In this document: positions 1-7,662 of the stretch, one piece after another
Numbering within the stretch: position 1 is the stretch's first letter
How the letters are laid out: the number at the start of each line of letters is the position of its first letter
Source of the DNA: Chloroflexota bacterium
GTDB lineage: Bacteria > Chloroflexota > Limnocylindria > Limnocylindrales > CSP1-4
DNA length: 10,333 bases
Reading direction: 5' to 3'
Assembly: GCA_021802185.1 (NCBI GenBank)
Contig: JAKAAV010000039.1
Coordinates: 1 to 10,333, forward strand
The notes under the pieces: generated by a model
What the model was told of the DNA's origin: nothing
Databases searched by the model: none
The model's input: the letters and a program-made list of their open reading frames with translations, nothing else
Program-made: the position numbers and the translations under genes

Positions 1-944
1 TGTTCCTGCGCCGGCCGGCGTTCGTCGCGGCCTGCGCGGGCCTCATCGTCGTGCTCACGGTGCTGCTGTACGCCTACATCCCGATCCGGGCCTCGATGAA
101 CCCGCCGCTCGACTACGCGCGGCCCACGACGCCCGCGCGCTTCGCCTACCTCGTGCTCGGCCTCCAGTTCCGCGGCCTCCTCCAGAACCCGACGACCGGC
201 GGGCTCGGCGCGGTGGCCGATATCTTCACGCTCCAGCTGAGCGCGGCCGGGCTGGCGATCGGTCTCGCCGGGCTCGCCGCGTGGCTGATCGGCGCGGTCC
301 GGGTGCGCGGCCCGCGGCTCGCGCTGGCGCTCCTGACCGTCGCCTGGTTCGTACCCGTCACGATCTTTGCCCGCGCCTACAACGACGGGTTCGCCGACCG
401 CTACTATCTCGTGCCGCTCGCGCTCGTCGCGGTGTGGGCCGGCGTCGCGGGCTCCCTCGCGTGGGACGCCGGCGCGTCGGCGCTCGAGGGCCTCGGCGCA
501 CGCACCGTGCCGCGGCTCGTGCGGATCGTCGCGGTCGCCCTGGCCGCCGCGATCGTGCTCGCGCTGCCTGGCCAGCGGGCGCTCGCCGGCCAGTCACAGC
601 AGACCGCGGGCTCGGACAACGCCGGGGCGCGGTGGCTCGACGCCGCGTACGCGATCCTGCCCCGGAACGCCGTCGTGATCTCGTGGTGGAGCTACTCCAC
701 TCCGCTGTGGTACGGCCGGTGGGTCGAAGGGCGGCGGCCCGACGTGACGATCGTCGACGACCGGAACCTGCTGGACGACGGGTACGAAACCGTGCCCAAC
801 GCCGTGGCACACTTCGAAGCACTGCGCCGGCCGGTCTTCCTGATCCGGCAACCGGCGGACATTCCCGCGCTCGCAGCGCGCTACCGGCTCGTCCAGCACG
901 ACACCATCCCCGGATACAGCCCGCTCTGGGAGGTCGTTCCATGA
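1..944 (+). CDS. Polytopic membrane protein, DUF2723/TMEM260-like glycosyltransferase (5' truncated)
   Basis: The reading frame is open from the left edge (first full codon at base 3) to TGA at 942-944, so only the C-terminal ~313 residues are present and the true start lies outside. Five hydrophobic segments can be seen: FVAACAGLIVVLTVLLYAY, one around LAIGLAGLAAWLIGAV, LALALLTVAWFVPVTIF, YYLVPLALVAVWAGVAG and IVAVALAAAIVLAL. They are followed by a soluble ~110-residue C-terminal domain. The stretch YAYIPIRASMNPPLDY after the first segment resembles the 'LPIRA..NPP..W' region of DUF2723 proteins, whose eukaryotic relative TMEM260 is an O-mannosyltransferase of the GT-C fold. The overlapping GT2 gene downstream could supply a polyprenyl-phosphate sugar donor; that is inference. 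Family assignment is by motif memory. It could instead be another GT-C type membrane glycosyltransferase. Confidence 0.75.
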   Translation, partial: FLRRPAFVAACAGLIVVLTVLLYAYIPIRASMNPPLDYARPTTPARFAYLVLGLQFRGLLQNPTTGGLGAVADIFTLQLSAAGLAIGLAGLAAWLIGAVRVRGPRLALALLTVAWFVPVTIFARAYNDGFADRYYLVPLALVAVWAGVAGSLAWDAGASALEGLGARTVPRLVRIVAVALAAAIVLALPGQRALAGQSQQTAGSDNAGARWLDAAYAILPRNAVVISWWSYSTPLWYGRWVEGRRPDVTIVDDRNLLDDGYETVPNAVAHFEALRRPVFLIRQPADIPALAARYRLVQHDTIPGYSPLWEVVP

Positions 945-1780
945 GCAGCATCGACGCGACCCGCGACCCCGCCGGCGACACGGCGGGCTTCCACGACGGC
1001 GACTCGGGCAGCACCGTCGCGCGCCGCGTCGCCGCCTTCTCCTACTTCTTCCCGGCACACAACGAGGAGGCGAACATCGAGGGCCTCGTGGAGGAGGCGC
1101 TCGAGACGCTCCCGGCGCTCGCCGATCGCTTCGAGATCATCGCCGTCGACGACGGCAGCACGGATGCCACGTCCGCGATCGCCGACCGGCTCGAGGCCAC
1201 GCACCCCGGCCTCGTCCGAGCCGTGCATCACGCGACGAACCTCGGGTACGGGGCCGCGCTTCGCAGCGGCTTCGCGGCCGCCCGGTACCCCGTCGTCGGG
1301 TTCACCGACGGCGACCGGCAGTTCCACGTGGTCGATCTGGGTCGCCTGCTCGCCGTGCTGGAGCCGCCCGACGGCGAGCGTGGCCCCGATGCGGTGGTCG
1401 GGTACCGGATCGAACGGGCCGACGCGCCGATCCGGCTGCTCTACGCGCGCCTCTACCGGCTCGCGCTCCGCATCTTCTTCGGCCTCGGCGTCCGCGACGT
1501 CGACTGCGCGTGCAAGGTGTTCCGGCGGGGGTCGCTCGACGGCGTCCGGCTCGAGTCGGGCGGCGCGTTCCTGTCGGCCGAGCTGCTGATCAAGTTCCGG
1601 GTGCGCGGCGGGCGGCTGGCCGAGGTCGGCGTGCCGCATTACCCGCGGACGGCGGGACAGGCCACCGGCGCGAAGCCATCGGTCGTCCTGCGTGCCGTGC
1701 GCGACTTCTGGATGCTGCGGCTGCGCCTCTGGGCGAACCGCGGGGCGGCGCTCCGTCGGGGCCAGCCGGTCGTCGACTGA
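941..1780 (+). CDS. GT2 family glycosyltransferase (polyprenyl-phosphate mannosyltransferase/Dpm1-like)
   Basis: This 279-residue GT-A fold enzyme has the family's ordered motifs: FPAHNEEANIEGLVEE (37-52), IIAVDDGSTDATSAI (66-80) for nucleotide-sugar binding, NLGYGAALRSGF (100-111), and FTDGDRQF (121-128), where D123 and D125 form the DxD-type metal site. VDCACKVFRR (187-196) and a GGAFLSAELL acceptor-side segment (207-216) follow. There is no transmembrane helix, so it should act at the cytoplasmic face, transferring a hexose from an NDP-sugar, most likely onto polyprenyl phosphate. The start is the ATG at 941: GGGAGG at 928-933 gives a 7-base spacing, and the ATGA overlap with the upstream membrane gene implies translational coupling. 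The frame is open further upstream, but that part is Arg-rich and antisense-like. Residues 1-30 look disordered. Sugar and acceptor specificity cannot be read from the sequence. Confidence 0.92.
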   Translation: MSSIDATRDPAGDTAGFHDGDSGSTVARRVAAFSYFFPAHNEEANIEGLVEEALETLPALADRFEIIAVDDGSTDATSAIADRLEATHPGLVRAVHHATNLGYGAALRSGFAAARYPVVGFTDGDRQFHVVDLGRLLAVLEPPDGERGPDAVVGYRIERADAPIRLLYARLYRLALRIFFGLGVRDVDCACKVFRRGSLDGVRLESGGAFLSAELLIKFRVRGGRLAEVGVPHYPRTAGQATGAKPSVVLRAVRDFWMLRLRLWANRGAALRRGQPVVD

Positions 1781-1835
1781 CGGCTCCCGCCCGACCGCGC
1801 TCGTGGTGCGGCGATCAGCCGGCGGTCTGGTCGCG

Positions 1836-2372
1836 CTAGCTGCCGGGCCGGCCCTCCGCGCCCCCGCCCGGCGACTCGCCGAGGTCGACGTCGAGCGAGT
1901 TCACGAAGTCGCGAAAGACGGCGAGCTGGTCGGACCCCGTCTGCTCCTCGTCCTCGGCCTCGGGCTCGACCCCCGCCCGGTCGAGAACGGCCTGGGTCGC
2001 GTAGATCGTGACGCCGCCGCGGATCGCGAGCGCGATCGCGTCGCTCGGGCGAGCGTCCACGTCGAGGGACCGTCCGTCGAGCTCGAGGTACATGCGGGCG
2101 CGGAACGTCTCGTCGGCCAGGTCGGACACGACCACCTGGCGGATCGTCGCGCCCAGGCGCTCGAGCGTCGAGATGAACAGGTCGTGCGTCAGCGGTCGCT
2201 CGGGCTTCAGGTCCTGGAGCTTCATCGCGATCGCGTTGGCCTCCCAGACGCCGATCCAGATCGGGAGGTACCGCTCGCGCCCGAGCTCCTTCAGGATCAC
2301 GACGTGCTGGCTCGAGAGCATGTGCACGCGCACGCTCTCGACGACCATCTCGCTGAGTCCGTCCTCCGGCAT
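1836..2372 (-). CDS. Bifunctional nuclease domain (BFN/DUF151) protein
   Basis: This 178-residue protein carries the whole DUF151/BFN domain at about residues 9-135. Diagnostic segments are YLPIWIGVWEANAIAM (35-50), RPLTHDLF (59-66) and the conserved DARPSDAIALAIR (106-118). BFN proteins have been described as having RNase and DNase activity in plants, and they are common single-domain proteins of unsettled role in Actinobacteria, Chloroflexota and Thermotogota. An acidic linker (138-148), a helix QLAVFRDFVNSLD (149-161) typical of the family's end, and a Gly/Ser tail follow. The ATG at 2372 was chosen because it has no Shine-Dalgarno sequence but sits 7 bases after a TAGAAT -10-like box, as for a leaderless mRNA. 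The in-frame Met at 2348 is an alternative. The gene lies 94 bases after the PP2C-like gene and converges with the GT2 gene across 55 bases in which I see no clear terminator. Confidence 0.9.
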   Translation of the reverse strand: MPEDGLSEMVVESVRVHMLSSQHVVILKELGRERYLPIWIGVWEANAIAMKLQDLKPERPLTHDLFISTLERLGATIRQVVVSDLADETFRARMYLELDGRSLDVDARPSDAIALAIRGGVTIYATQAVLDRAGVEPEAEDEEQTGSDQLAVFRDFVNSLDVDLGESPGGGAEGRPGS

Positions 2373-2379
2373 GCCCGGG

Positions 2380-2390
2380 ATTCTACACGC
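2380..2390 (-). promoter_or_regulatory. Putative leaderless promoter of the BFN gene
   Basis: On the minus strand GCGTGTAGAAT ends 7 bases before the ATG at 2372. TAGAAT fits a TANNNT -10 box, and the distance would put the transcription start at or beside the ATG. No TTGaca-like -35 element lies 16-19 bases upstream and there is no Shine-Dalgarno sequence, both consistent with a leaderless message. The same motif at the same distance precedes the gene starting at 4722. Confidence 0.5.
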
Positions 2391-2466
2391 GGCCCTTTTG
2401 CGGACCCCTCGCCGGGCACGGCGCGGATGGCTCAGGCGCGTCGCGAAGTCCGGCGCGCACCGGCCG

Positions 2467-4722
2467 TCAGGGCCGGGTGGGGCGAGGGGTCGGACGCTTC
2501 GTCGCGACGGGTCGCTTCGTGGCCCGGGGTGAGGCCGTCGGGCTCGGGGCCGATGAGCCGGACGCGGGTGCCGCCGGCCGCAGCGCAGTCACGTACAGCC
2601 GGTCCTTCGTCACCCACGCGATCGACGGCGTCGCGCCCGGCAGCAGCACCATCCCGCGCACCCCCGCGAACGGTGCCGTCCCGTCGGCCGCCACGTACTG
2701 GGCCTGATAGTCGCCGTACGCCTTGTCGAACGCGAGCACGCGCTCGTGGGCGGCGTCGTACACGTACAGCGTCCCCTCGCCGCGGGTCGAGCTGGCGGTC
2801 ATGAGCTGGTACCGGTGACCCGGCCGAAGGTCCGCGTCATCGGGCGGCGCCCCCACCGTGAACGACGCATCCGGCCGGCCACCGACGAACCGCGTCACCG
2901 AGCCCGTCGCGAGCGCGTAGACGTCTCCGTCGATGAAGATCTGCTCGAACCCCGAAACGTCCTGCGCGGTCGCGAGGTAGCCGGTCGGGTCCGACGGGAA
3001 GCCGCTGCCGTCGGCCGCGGGCGCGTACCGCAGGATCTGCTTCGAGCTCGGATCCACCACGTAGAGGTTGTACAGGCCCGCGTCCGCGTTGTGGAGGTAC
3101 GTCTCGACGTCGGTGACGTCGCCGCCCCACGCCACGGAGTGGTTCATGACGATCGGCGCGAACGTGCCGTGGCCGCTCCGGTCCGCCGGCCTCCAGCGCC
3201 ACAGCGCGCCGTTGTGGTCGAGGATCACGACGTCCGGTCCGCCCGTCGTCAGCAGCCACGGATCGCCCATCGCGGCCGCGATGCCGCTGCCGGCGCGGAC
3301 CACGACGGTCGCGGTCCGCCTGGCGAGGTCGAACCGCACGACCGTGTGCGCGGCCCGGTCGATCGCGTATACCGCGCCGTCAGGCCCGAGCACCAGGCCG
3401 GCCAGGTCCGCCGAGGCGTCGAGCTTCGCCATCGTGACGATCGAGGAGGCCGATGTCTGCACCGTCCCGTAGAGCTCGTCGAGTCCGCCCGACACCTGCG
3501 TCCGGTAACCCGCGAGCGCCGCCGCCGGGACGCCGGACTGCTCCGCCGCCGCGAGCTGGCGCCAGGCGTCACGCAACGTCGCCAGCGCCTGTTGCGGGTC
3601 CGACTTGATGAGGCTCCCGCCGCCGAACACCTGGGCGATGTCCTGCTGCGCGGCGACCAGTGCGTCTTCGCCGGCGTTGGCCTTGACGATGTTGCCGGCC
3701 TGGCCCGCACGGCCGTTCAACGCCCACACGCCCACCCCCGCAACGAGGATGACGGCGAGGGCGGCCAGGATCGCGCGCGCGACACGGCGCTCCGCGGCCC
3801 TTCGGTCGAGCGACGAGCGCACCTGCCGCTCCGCCGTTCCACGCCTCGGCATGAGGTCGAGGACCGCATCGACGAGCGAGACGACGGCGGCCGACCATGC
3901 GCTTCGGACCCGCTGCGCGGAGCCCTGGACGGCGGTGACGCCATCCACGACCGAATCGGCAAGCGGGATCGGCGAGCGCTCCGGCGCGCCGGCCAGTGGC
4001 TCGGCGGGCCGGACGGGCACCAGGCGGTGCTCGATCCGGGTCGCAGGGACCTCGGTCGCCTCGATCACGAGGACCGCGTCGGATCCGGCGGCGCCCTCGG
4101 TCACGAGGCGGTGGTGCAGGTGCTCCGCGGCGGCCGCGGGCTGGAGGCTCGTGACGGACTGGCGGAGCTCCTCGGTCCCGAGGCGTTCGGCGAGGTCACC
4201 GGTCGCGAGCAGGAGCACGTCGCCGACCTGCAGCTCCCCGCGCCAGACGTCGACGTGCGGGTCCCCGCGTGTCGGCAGTCCCGGCGCGCGTTCGACCCGG
4301 GGGATCGTCAGGAGCTCGCCCCGGCGCGCCAGGTACGCGTCGGCGTCCCCGACCGTCGCCACGTACAGCTCACGCTCGCGCGCCACCGCCACGACCGCGC
4401 CGATCGACCGGCCCGCCGGCACGTGCGGGTCGCCGGCATGCAGGAGCCGCCGGTTCGCCGTCCGGATCGCCTTCTCGAGGCACGCGGAGATCCCGGCCGA
4501 CTCGTCGTAGTAGTACTCACGCTGGATCGTGTCGAGGAGGGAGCGGGTCGTCTCGCGGGCGCGTGCCGGCGCGCCGCGGGCCGTCGCGATCGCGTAGAGG
4601 CTGCCCTTCGAGCGCGCCGTCGCCCCGATCGCCGGAACGTGCACGAGGACCGTGTCGGGGGACGTGTCGAGCCGCTCGCGCTCGGGAACCTGGCCGGGGT
4701 TCGTGTGCAGCCGGACCGCCAT
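2467..4722 (-). CDS. Membrane protein with degenerate PP2C-like N-terminal domain and extracytoplasmic beta-propeller-like domain
   Basis: This is a 751-residue protein. Residues ~22-222 resemble a PP2C Ser/Thr phosphatase: ELYVATVGDADAYLARRGEL (118-137) matches the family's 'GDSRAYL' region, LQVGDVLLLATGDLAERL (165-181) matches 'D.LLLCSDGLTD', and AAGSDAVLVIEA (211-222) matches 'DNITVVV'. The metal-binding DGMGG motif is missing (ARGAP at 48-52), SDG reads TGD and DN reads DA, so catalysis is doubtful. A single transmembrane helix spans ~314-336 (AILAALAVILVAGVGVWAL). After it come a helical linker (340-430) and ~280 residues with repeated 'VYAIDR', 'LYVVDPSS', 'LYVYDA' strands typical of NHL/TolB-like propellers. 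The tail (713-751) is Ser/Pro/Thr-rich and basic. The likely topology is phosphatase-like domain inside, propeller outside, suggesting envelope sensing. The ATG at 4722 is 10 bases after the dciA stop. Longer in-frame starts would overlap dciA. Confidence 0.8.
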   Translation of the reverse strand: MAVRLHTNPGQVPERERLDTSPDTVLVHVPAIGATARSKGSLYAIATARGAPARARETTRSLLDTIQREYYYDESAGISACLEKAIRTANRRLLHAGDPHVPAGRSIGAVVAVARERELYVATVGDADAYLARRGELLTIPRVERAPGLPTRGDPHVDVWRGELQVGDVLLLATGDLAERLGTEELRQSVTSLQPAAAAEHLHHRLVTEGAAGSDAVLVIEATEVPATRIEHRLVPVRPAEPLAGAPERSPIPLADSVVDGVTAVQGSAQRVRSAWSAAVVSLVDAVLDLMPRRGTAERQVRSSLDRRAAERRVARAILAALAVILVAGVGVWALNGRAGQAGNIVKANAGEDALVAAQQDIAQVFGGGSLIKSDPQQALATLRDAWRQLAAAEQSGVPAAALAGYRTQVSGGLDELYGTVQTSASSIVTMAKLDASADLAGLVLGPDGAVYAIDRAAHTVVRFDLARRTATVVVRAGSGIAAAMGDPWLLTTGGPDVVILDHNGALWRWRPADRSGHGTFAPIVMNHSVAWGGDVTDVETYLHNADAGLYNLYVVDPSSKQILRYAPAADGSGFPSDPTGYLATAQDVSGFEQIFIDGDVYALATGSVTRFVGGRPDASFTVGAPPDDADLRPGHRYQLMTASSTRGEGTLYVYDAAHERVLAFDKAYGDYQAQYVAADGTAPFAGVRGMVLLPGATPSIAWVTKDRLYVTALRPAAPASGSSAPSPTASPRATKRPVATKRPTPRPTRP

Positions 4723-4729
4723 GCGTTCG

Positions 4730-4740
4730 AGTCTACACGC
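4730..4740 (-). promoter_or_regulatory. Putative leaderless promoter of the PP2C-like gene
   Basis: GCGTGTAGACT on the minus strand ends 7 bases before the ATG at 4722 and differs at one base from the motif before the BFN gene. The TAG inside it is also the stop codon of dciA, so the resemblance could be partly coding constraint. However, the bases upstream of TAG (GCGTG) match too, and no Shine-Dalgarno sequence is present. Confidence 0.45.
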
Positions 4741-5155
4741 GGGGATCGCGGGGCCGGCCGACGTCCGAGCCCCCGTCCGCGTCCGGCCCACCGGCGGCGT
4801 CCGAGCCACCGTCCGCGTCCGGCCCGCGCCGAGCCCCCGAGCTCCGGACGACCACGCGCAGATCGCGCGCCCGGACGCCTCCGGGCGCGGCCGCGAGCTT
4901 GGCGAGGAGCAACGAGGACCGGAGCCGCAGCTCGGACGCGAGCGCAGACGACGTCGCGGTCACGAGGAGCCCGTCCCCCTGGAGCCCGACGAGCCGCGTC
5001 GACCCGGCAGCCGCCGGCACGTGCTCCGCGATCAGCCGCTCCCAGGCCGACATCGCCCGCGCGAGCCGGAGCTCCTCATCGAGCCCGAGTGCCGACGCCG
5101 CCTCGGGAAGGAGGTCGCCCAGGCGCCGCATCGGCCGCCGCCTGTTGCCGGTCAC
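4733..5155 (-). CDS. dciA: DciA/DUF721 family protein, replicative helicase loader
   Basis: This 140-residue protein follows recF, the usual place for DUF721 genes. The conserved core spans about residues 9-104: LGDLLPEAASALGLDEEL (12-29), LARAMSAWERLIAEHVP (31-47), a strand pair LVGLQGDGLLVTATSS (55-70), ALASELRLRSSLLLAKL (71-87) and RARDLRVVVR (95-104). In this family DciA promotes loading of the DnaB helicase at origins. The GTG at 5155 was chosen because GAGG at 5164-5167 lies 8 bases ahead; the ATG at 5131 (residue 9 here) is an alternative with a weaker site. The last ~30 residues are a Gly/Asp/Ser-rich disordered tail holding two copies of GPDADGGSD. The gene starts 61 bases after recF and its TAG stop overlaps the putative promoter of the next gene. 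Confidence 0.86.
   Translation of the reverse strand: MTGNRRRPMRRLGDLLPEAASALGLDEELRLARAMSAWERLIAEHVPAAAGSTRLVGLQGDGLLVTATSSALASELRLRSSLLLAKLAAAPGGVRARDLRVVVRSSGARRGPDADGGSDAAGGPDADGGSDVGRPRDPRV
4763..4825. repeat. Two-copy in-frame 36-bp-period repeat in the dciA 3' end
   Basis: A 27-base unit starting GTCCGAGCC at 4763-4789 recurs at 4799-4825 with one mismatch (4772-4773 CC versus CA at the matching place), a period of 36 bases or 12 codons. It encodes the repeated GPDADGGSD in the DciA tail. In-frame repeats of this sort can change copy number by slippage. Confidence 0.85.
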
Positions 5156-5216
5156 CCGGCGTCCCTCGCCCCGGCCAGCGTCGCCCTGCCGATGCCTGCT
5201 GCCGGCCTGGCGTCGC

Positions 5217-6416
5217 TCACGCGAGGCGCTCCAGCCGTCCCGGCGTGACGCGCCAGGCCGTCGACTCCGCGACGAGCGCGGGATCGAGGTCCTCGAGGGC
5301 CGTCGTCGTGACGAACGCCTGCGGCAGCGCGCCGATCCGGCGCACGAGATGCGCGCGACGGTCCGGGTCGAGCTCGCTGAAGACGTCGTCGAGCAGGAGC
5401 AGCGGCGGGACGCCGTCGCCGCGGCCGAGCAGGTCGAGCTCGGCGAGCTTGAGGGCGAGGATGGCGGTCCGTTGCTGGCCGCGGGACCCGAACGCCGCGA
5501 GGTCGCGTCCGCCGAGGAGGAACCGGACGTCGTCGCGGTGCGGCCCGACGAGCGTCTGCCCGTTCCACAGCTCCTTCTCGCTCGTCTCGGCCAGCCGCCG
5601 GCGCAGGGCATCACGCGGTGTCTCCGCCACATGCGCCGGCGCGTTCGTCTCGTACGCCAGGCGCAGGCTCTCCTCGCCCGGCGCGATCTCGTCATGCGCG
5701 GACTCGAGCGGGCCCGCGAGCGCGTCGAGCACGCGGAGGCGCCGCTCCACGATGGCTCCGCCCTCGTCGACCAGGATCCCGTCCCAGTACGGCAGCTGTC
5801 CGGGGTCCGCGGCGCCTTCGCGAATGAGCCGCAGCAGGCTGTTCCGCTGCGTCAGCACACGCCCGTACGTGGCGAGCGAGCGCGCGTGGCCCGGCCGGAG
5901 CTGGGCGACGATGCTGTCCAGCTCGTCGCGCCGGAGCGACGGCGATCCCGAGACCAGCAGCATCGACTCCGGAGCGAACAGCACCGTCCGGAGGGTCGCG
6001 GACAGGGCATCGGGGCGCCGTCCCACGCCGTTGACCCGGATCCGCTTGCGGCCTCGCGATGCCGCTCCCGGCCGCACCGCAGGTCCGGCGCCGAGGCCGG
6101 CGGCCGCCAGAGCGCCTCCCGGCCCAACGCTCCCCGACGGCAACGCGAGGGCGACCTCGAGCGTCTCGAGCGTCGACGAGACCGGCTCACGCGAGACCGC
6201 CGCCTCGACGCGTGCGACGTCCGCTCCCCATCGCACGAGCTCCTGGTCGGCGTGCGCCCTGTGCGACCGGCCGAGCGAGAGCACGAGGAGCGCCTCGAGG
6301 AGGTTCGTCTTGCCGGCCGCGTTCTGTCCGACGACGACCTGCGGCCCGGCCGCGAGCGCCGCGCGCAGGTGCTCGTAGCTCCGGAAGTCGGCCAGCTTCA
6401 GCTCGTGGATTCGCAC
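5217..6416 (-). CDS. recF: RecF, DNA replication and repair ATPase
   Basis: This 399-residue SMC-like ABC ATPase begins with the family signature MRIHELKLADFRSYE. The Walker A motif GQNAAGKTNLLEAL covers 30-43, the ABC signature FGSRGQQRT 309-317 and Walker B LLLLDDVFSELD 339-350. GPHRDD (291-296) is also typical. RecF acts with RecO and RecR to load RecA at gapped DNA. It is slightly longer than usual because of a Gly/Ala-rich insertion at about 94-122, between the first lobe's strands and the KRIRVNG segment, probably a surface loop. The start is a GTG at 6416, 58 bases after the dnaN stop and without an evident Shine-Dalgarno sequence. Position and spacing suggest co-transcription with dnaN. 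Confidence 0.97.
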   Translation of the reverse strand: MRIHELKLADFRSYEHLRAALAAGPQVVVGQNAAGKTNLLEALLVLSLGRSHRAHADQELVRWGADVARVEAAVSREPVSSTLETLEVALALPSGSVGPGGALAAAGLGAGPAVRPGAASRGRKRIRVNGVGRRPDALSATLRTVLFAPESMLLVSGSPSLRRDELDSIVAQLRPGHARSLATYGRVLTQRNSLLRLIREGAADPGQLPYWDGILVDEGGAIVERRLRVLDALAGPLESAHDEIAPGEESLRLAYETNAPAHVAETPRDALRRRLAETSEKELWNGQTLVGPHRDDVRFLLGGRDLAAFGSRGQQRTAILALKLAELDLLGRGDGVPPLLLLDDVFSELDPDRRAHLVRRIGALPQAFVTTTALEDLDPALVAESTAWRVTPGRLERLA

Positions 6417-6474
6417 GGTCGGACCGAGATGGACGGCAGCCGGGCCGGGGAGCGGGTGAGCCCGACGCGAGCGC

Positions 6475-7593
6475 TCAGGAGGCGGTCCGGACGGGCATGA
6501 TGACGTGGACGTAGTCGGGATCGCCGATGGGCCGAAAGACGCCGGGCGACAGGGCGCCGTTGAACTCGAGCGCGAGCTGGTCCGCGTCCACGTTCTGCAG
6601 GACCTCGGCGAGGAACCGTGCGTTGAACGCGATCGACATCCCCTCGCCCTCGACGGTGGCCTCGATCTCGCCCTCGTTGTCGCCGATCTCGGCGTTGGCC
6701 GACACCGCCACGGTGCTCGCGCCCTCGCCCGGTACCGTCAGCTTGACGACGTTGGCCGACGAGCTCGCGATGAGCGCCGAGAGCCGCGTGGCCTTGAGCA
6801 GGTCCTCGCGATCGACCACGGCACGCGTGGAGTGGGATGTCGGCAGCACCTGCTGGTAGTTCGGGAACTGCCCGTCGATGATCCGCGTGACGAGGTCGAT
6901 GCCGTCGACGTGGAACAGGACCTGGTTCTTCGACGGCGCGAGCACGACGTCGACCGGGTCGTCGGTGTCGGCCAGGATCCGCGCGAGCTCGGTGTACGAG
7001 CGAGCCGGCACCACGAGTGCGCGGTCCTCGACGGGGTCCATCACGTCGATCGTCTTGACGGCGATGCGGTAGTTGTCGGCGGCGGCCAGGGTCATGCGGT
7101 CGCCGGTGAACCGCGTGAGGACGCCGGTCAGGATCGGCCGGGACTCGTCGCTCGCGGCCGCGAAAGCCACCTCGCCGAGCGCCGCCTTCAGCACCTTCTG
7201 CGAGACGCGCGTCGTCGGGCGCTCGCCCGCCGCCGGGATCGCCGGGAACTCGTCCGCATCGATGCCCTTGATGTGTGCCCGGAACCGGCCGCTCCGGATG
7301 CGGAGGCTGTCGGCGCCGTCGGTCTCGAGGTCGACCCGCTCGCCCGGTGGCAGCGAGTTGACGATGTCGGCAAAGAGGCGCGCCGGCACGGTCAGCGATC
7401 CATCCGAGTCGATCTTGCCGGGAACCCAGCTCGTGATGCCGATCTCGAGGTTGGTCGTGGTCAGCTTGAGCCCTGCGTCCTCGGTGCGCAGCAGCACGTT
7501 CGACAGGACCGGAAGGGTCGCGCGGCTCGAGACGGCGCGGCCCACCACCTGCAGACCACGCGCCAGGTTCTCCTGCATGAGCGACAGCTTCAC
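6475..7593 (-). CDS. dnaN: DNA polymerase III subunit beta (sliding clamp)
   Basis: The product is 372 residues, the normal beta-clamp length, with three repeated clamp domains (about 1-122, 125-248 and 250-372). It opens with VKLSLMQENLARGLQVVGRA, continues with SRATLPVLSNVLL (22-34), and ends in YVHVIMPVR as clamps do. It encircles DNA and tethers polymerase III. The GTG at 7593 was chosen because the family begins at this Met-Lys-Leu and because GGGGAG (7602-7607) lies 8 bases ahead. An in-frame ATG at 7665 would add 24 residues (MTSESSIRKLVDERGRAAPR...), which clamps lack and whose third codon positions are less GC-rich than the gene's. If used, it would start inside the AT-richest part of the presumed origin. 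No clear -35/-10 pair precedes it. Confidence 0.97.
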   Translation of the reverse strand: MKLSLMQENLARGLQVVGRAVSSRATLPVLSNVLLRTEDAGLKLTTTNLEIGITSWVPGKIDSDGSLTVPARLFADIVNSLPPGERVDLETDGADSLRIRSGRFRAHIKGIDADEFPAIPAAGERPTTRVSQKVLKAALGEVAFAAASDESRPILTGVLTRFTGDRMTLAAADNYRIAVKTIDVMDPVEDRALVVPARSYTELARILADTDDPVDVVLAPSKNQVLFHVDGIDLVTRIIDGQFPNYQQVLPTSHSTRAVVDREDLLKATRLSALIASSSANVVKLTVPGEGASTVAVSANAEIGDNEGEIEATVEGEGMSIAFNARFLAEVLQNVDADQLALEFNGALSPGVFRPIGDPDYVHVIMPVRTAS

Positions 7594-7662
7594 GAGTCCC
7601 TCTCCCCGGGGCGCGGCGCGCCCACGTTCATCCACGAGCTTCCGGATGGAACTCTCGCTCGT

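Noticed and set aside
281..940. Upstream extension of the GT2 reading frame
   Set aside because: It overlaps the membrane-protein gene, is Arg-rich and unlike GT2 N-termini, while the ATG at 941 has an excellent ribosome site and ATGA coupling.
1781..1835. Possible bidirectional terminator between the convergent genes
   Set aside because: Only a 6-bp GACCGC/GCGGTC pairing with a long loop and no T tract was found, too weak to call.
2460..2476. CCGGCC-GTCAG-GGCCGG hairpin over the stop of the PP2C-like gene
   Set aside because: The 6-bp stem overlaps the stop codon, has no T tract, and such pairings are frequent at this base composition.
2746..6378. A 1210-codon open frame on the + strand
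   Set aside because: It is antisense to the PP2C-like gene, dciA and recF, all recognised on the minus strand. Its product is Arg/Pro-rich low complexity with no domain, as expected of a shadow frame in GC-rich DNA.
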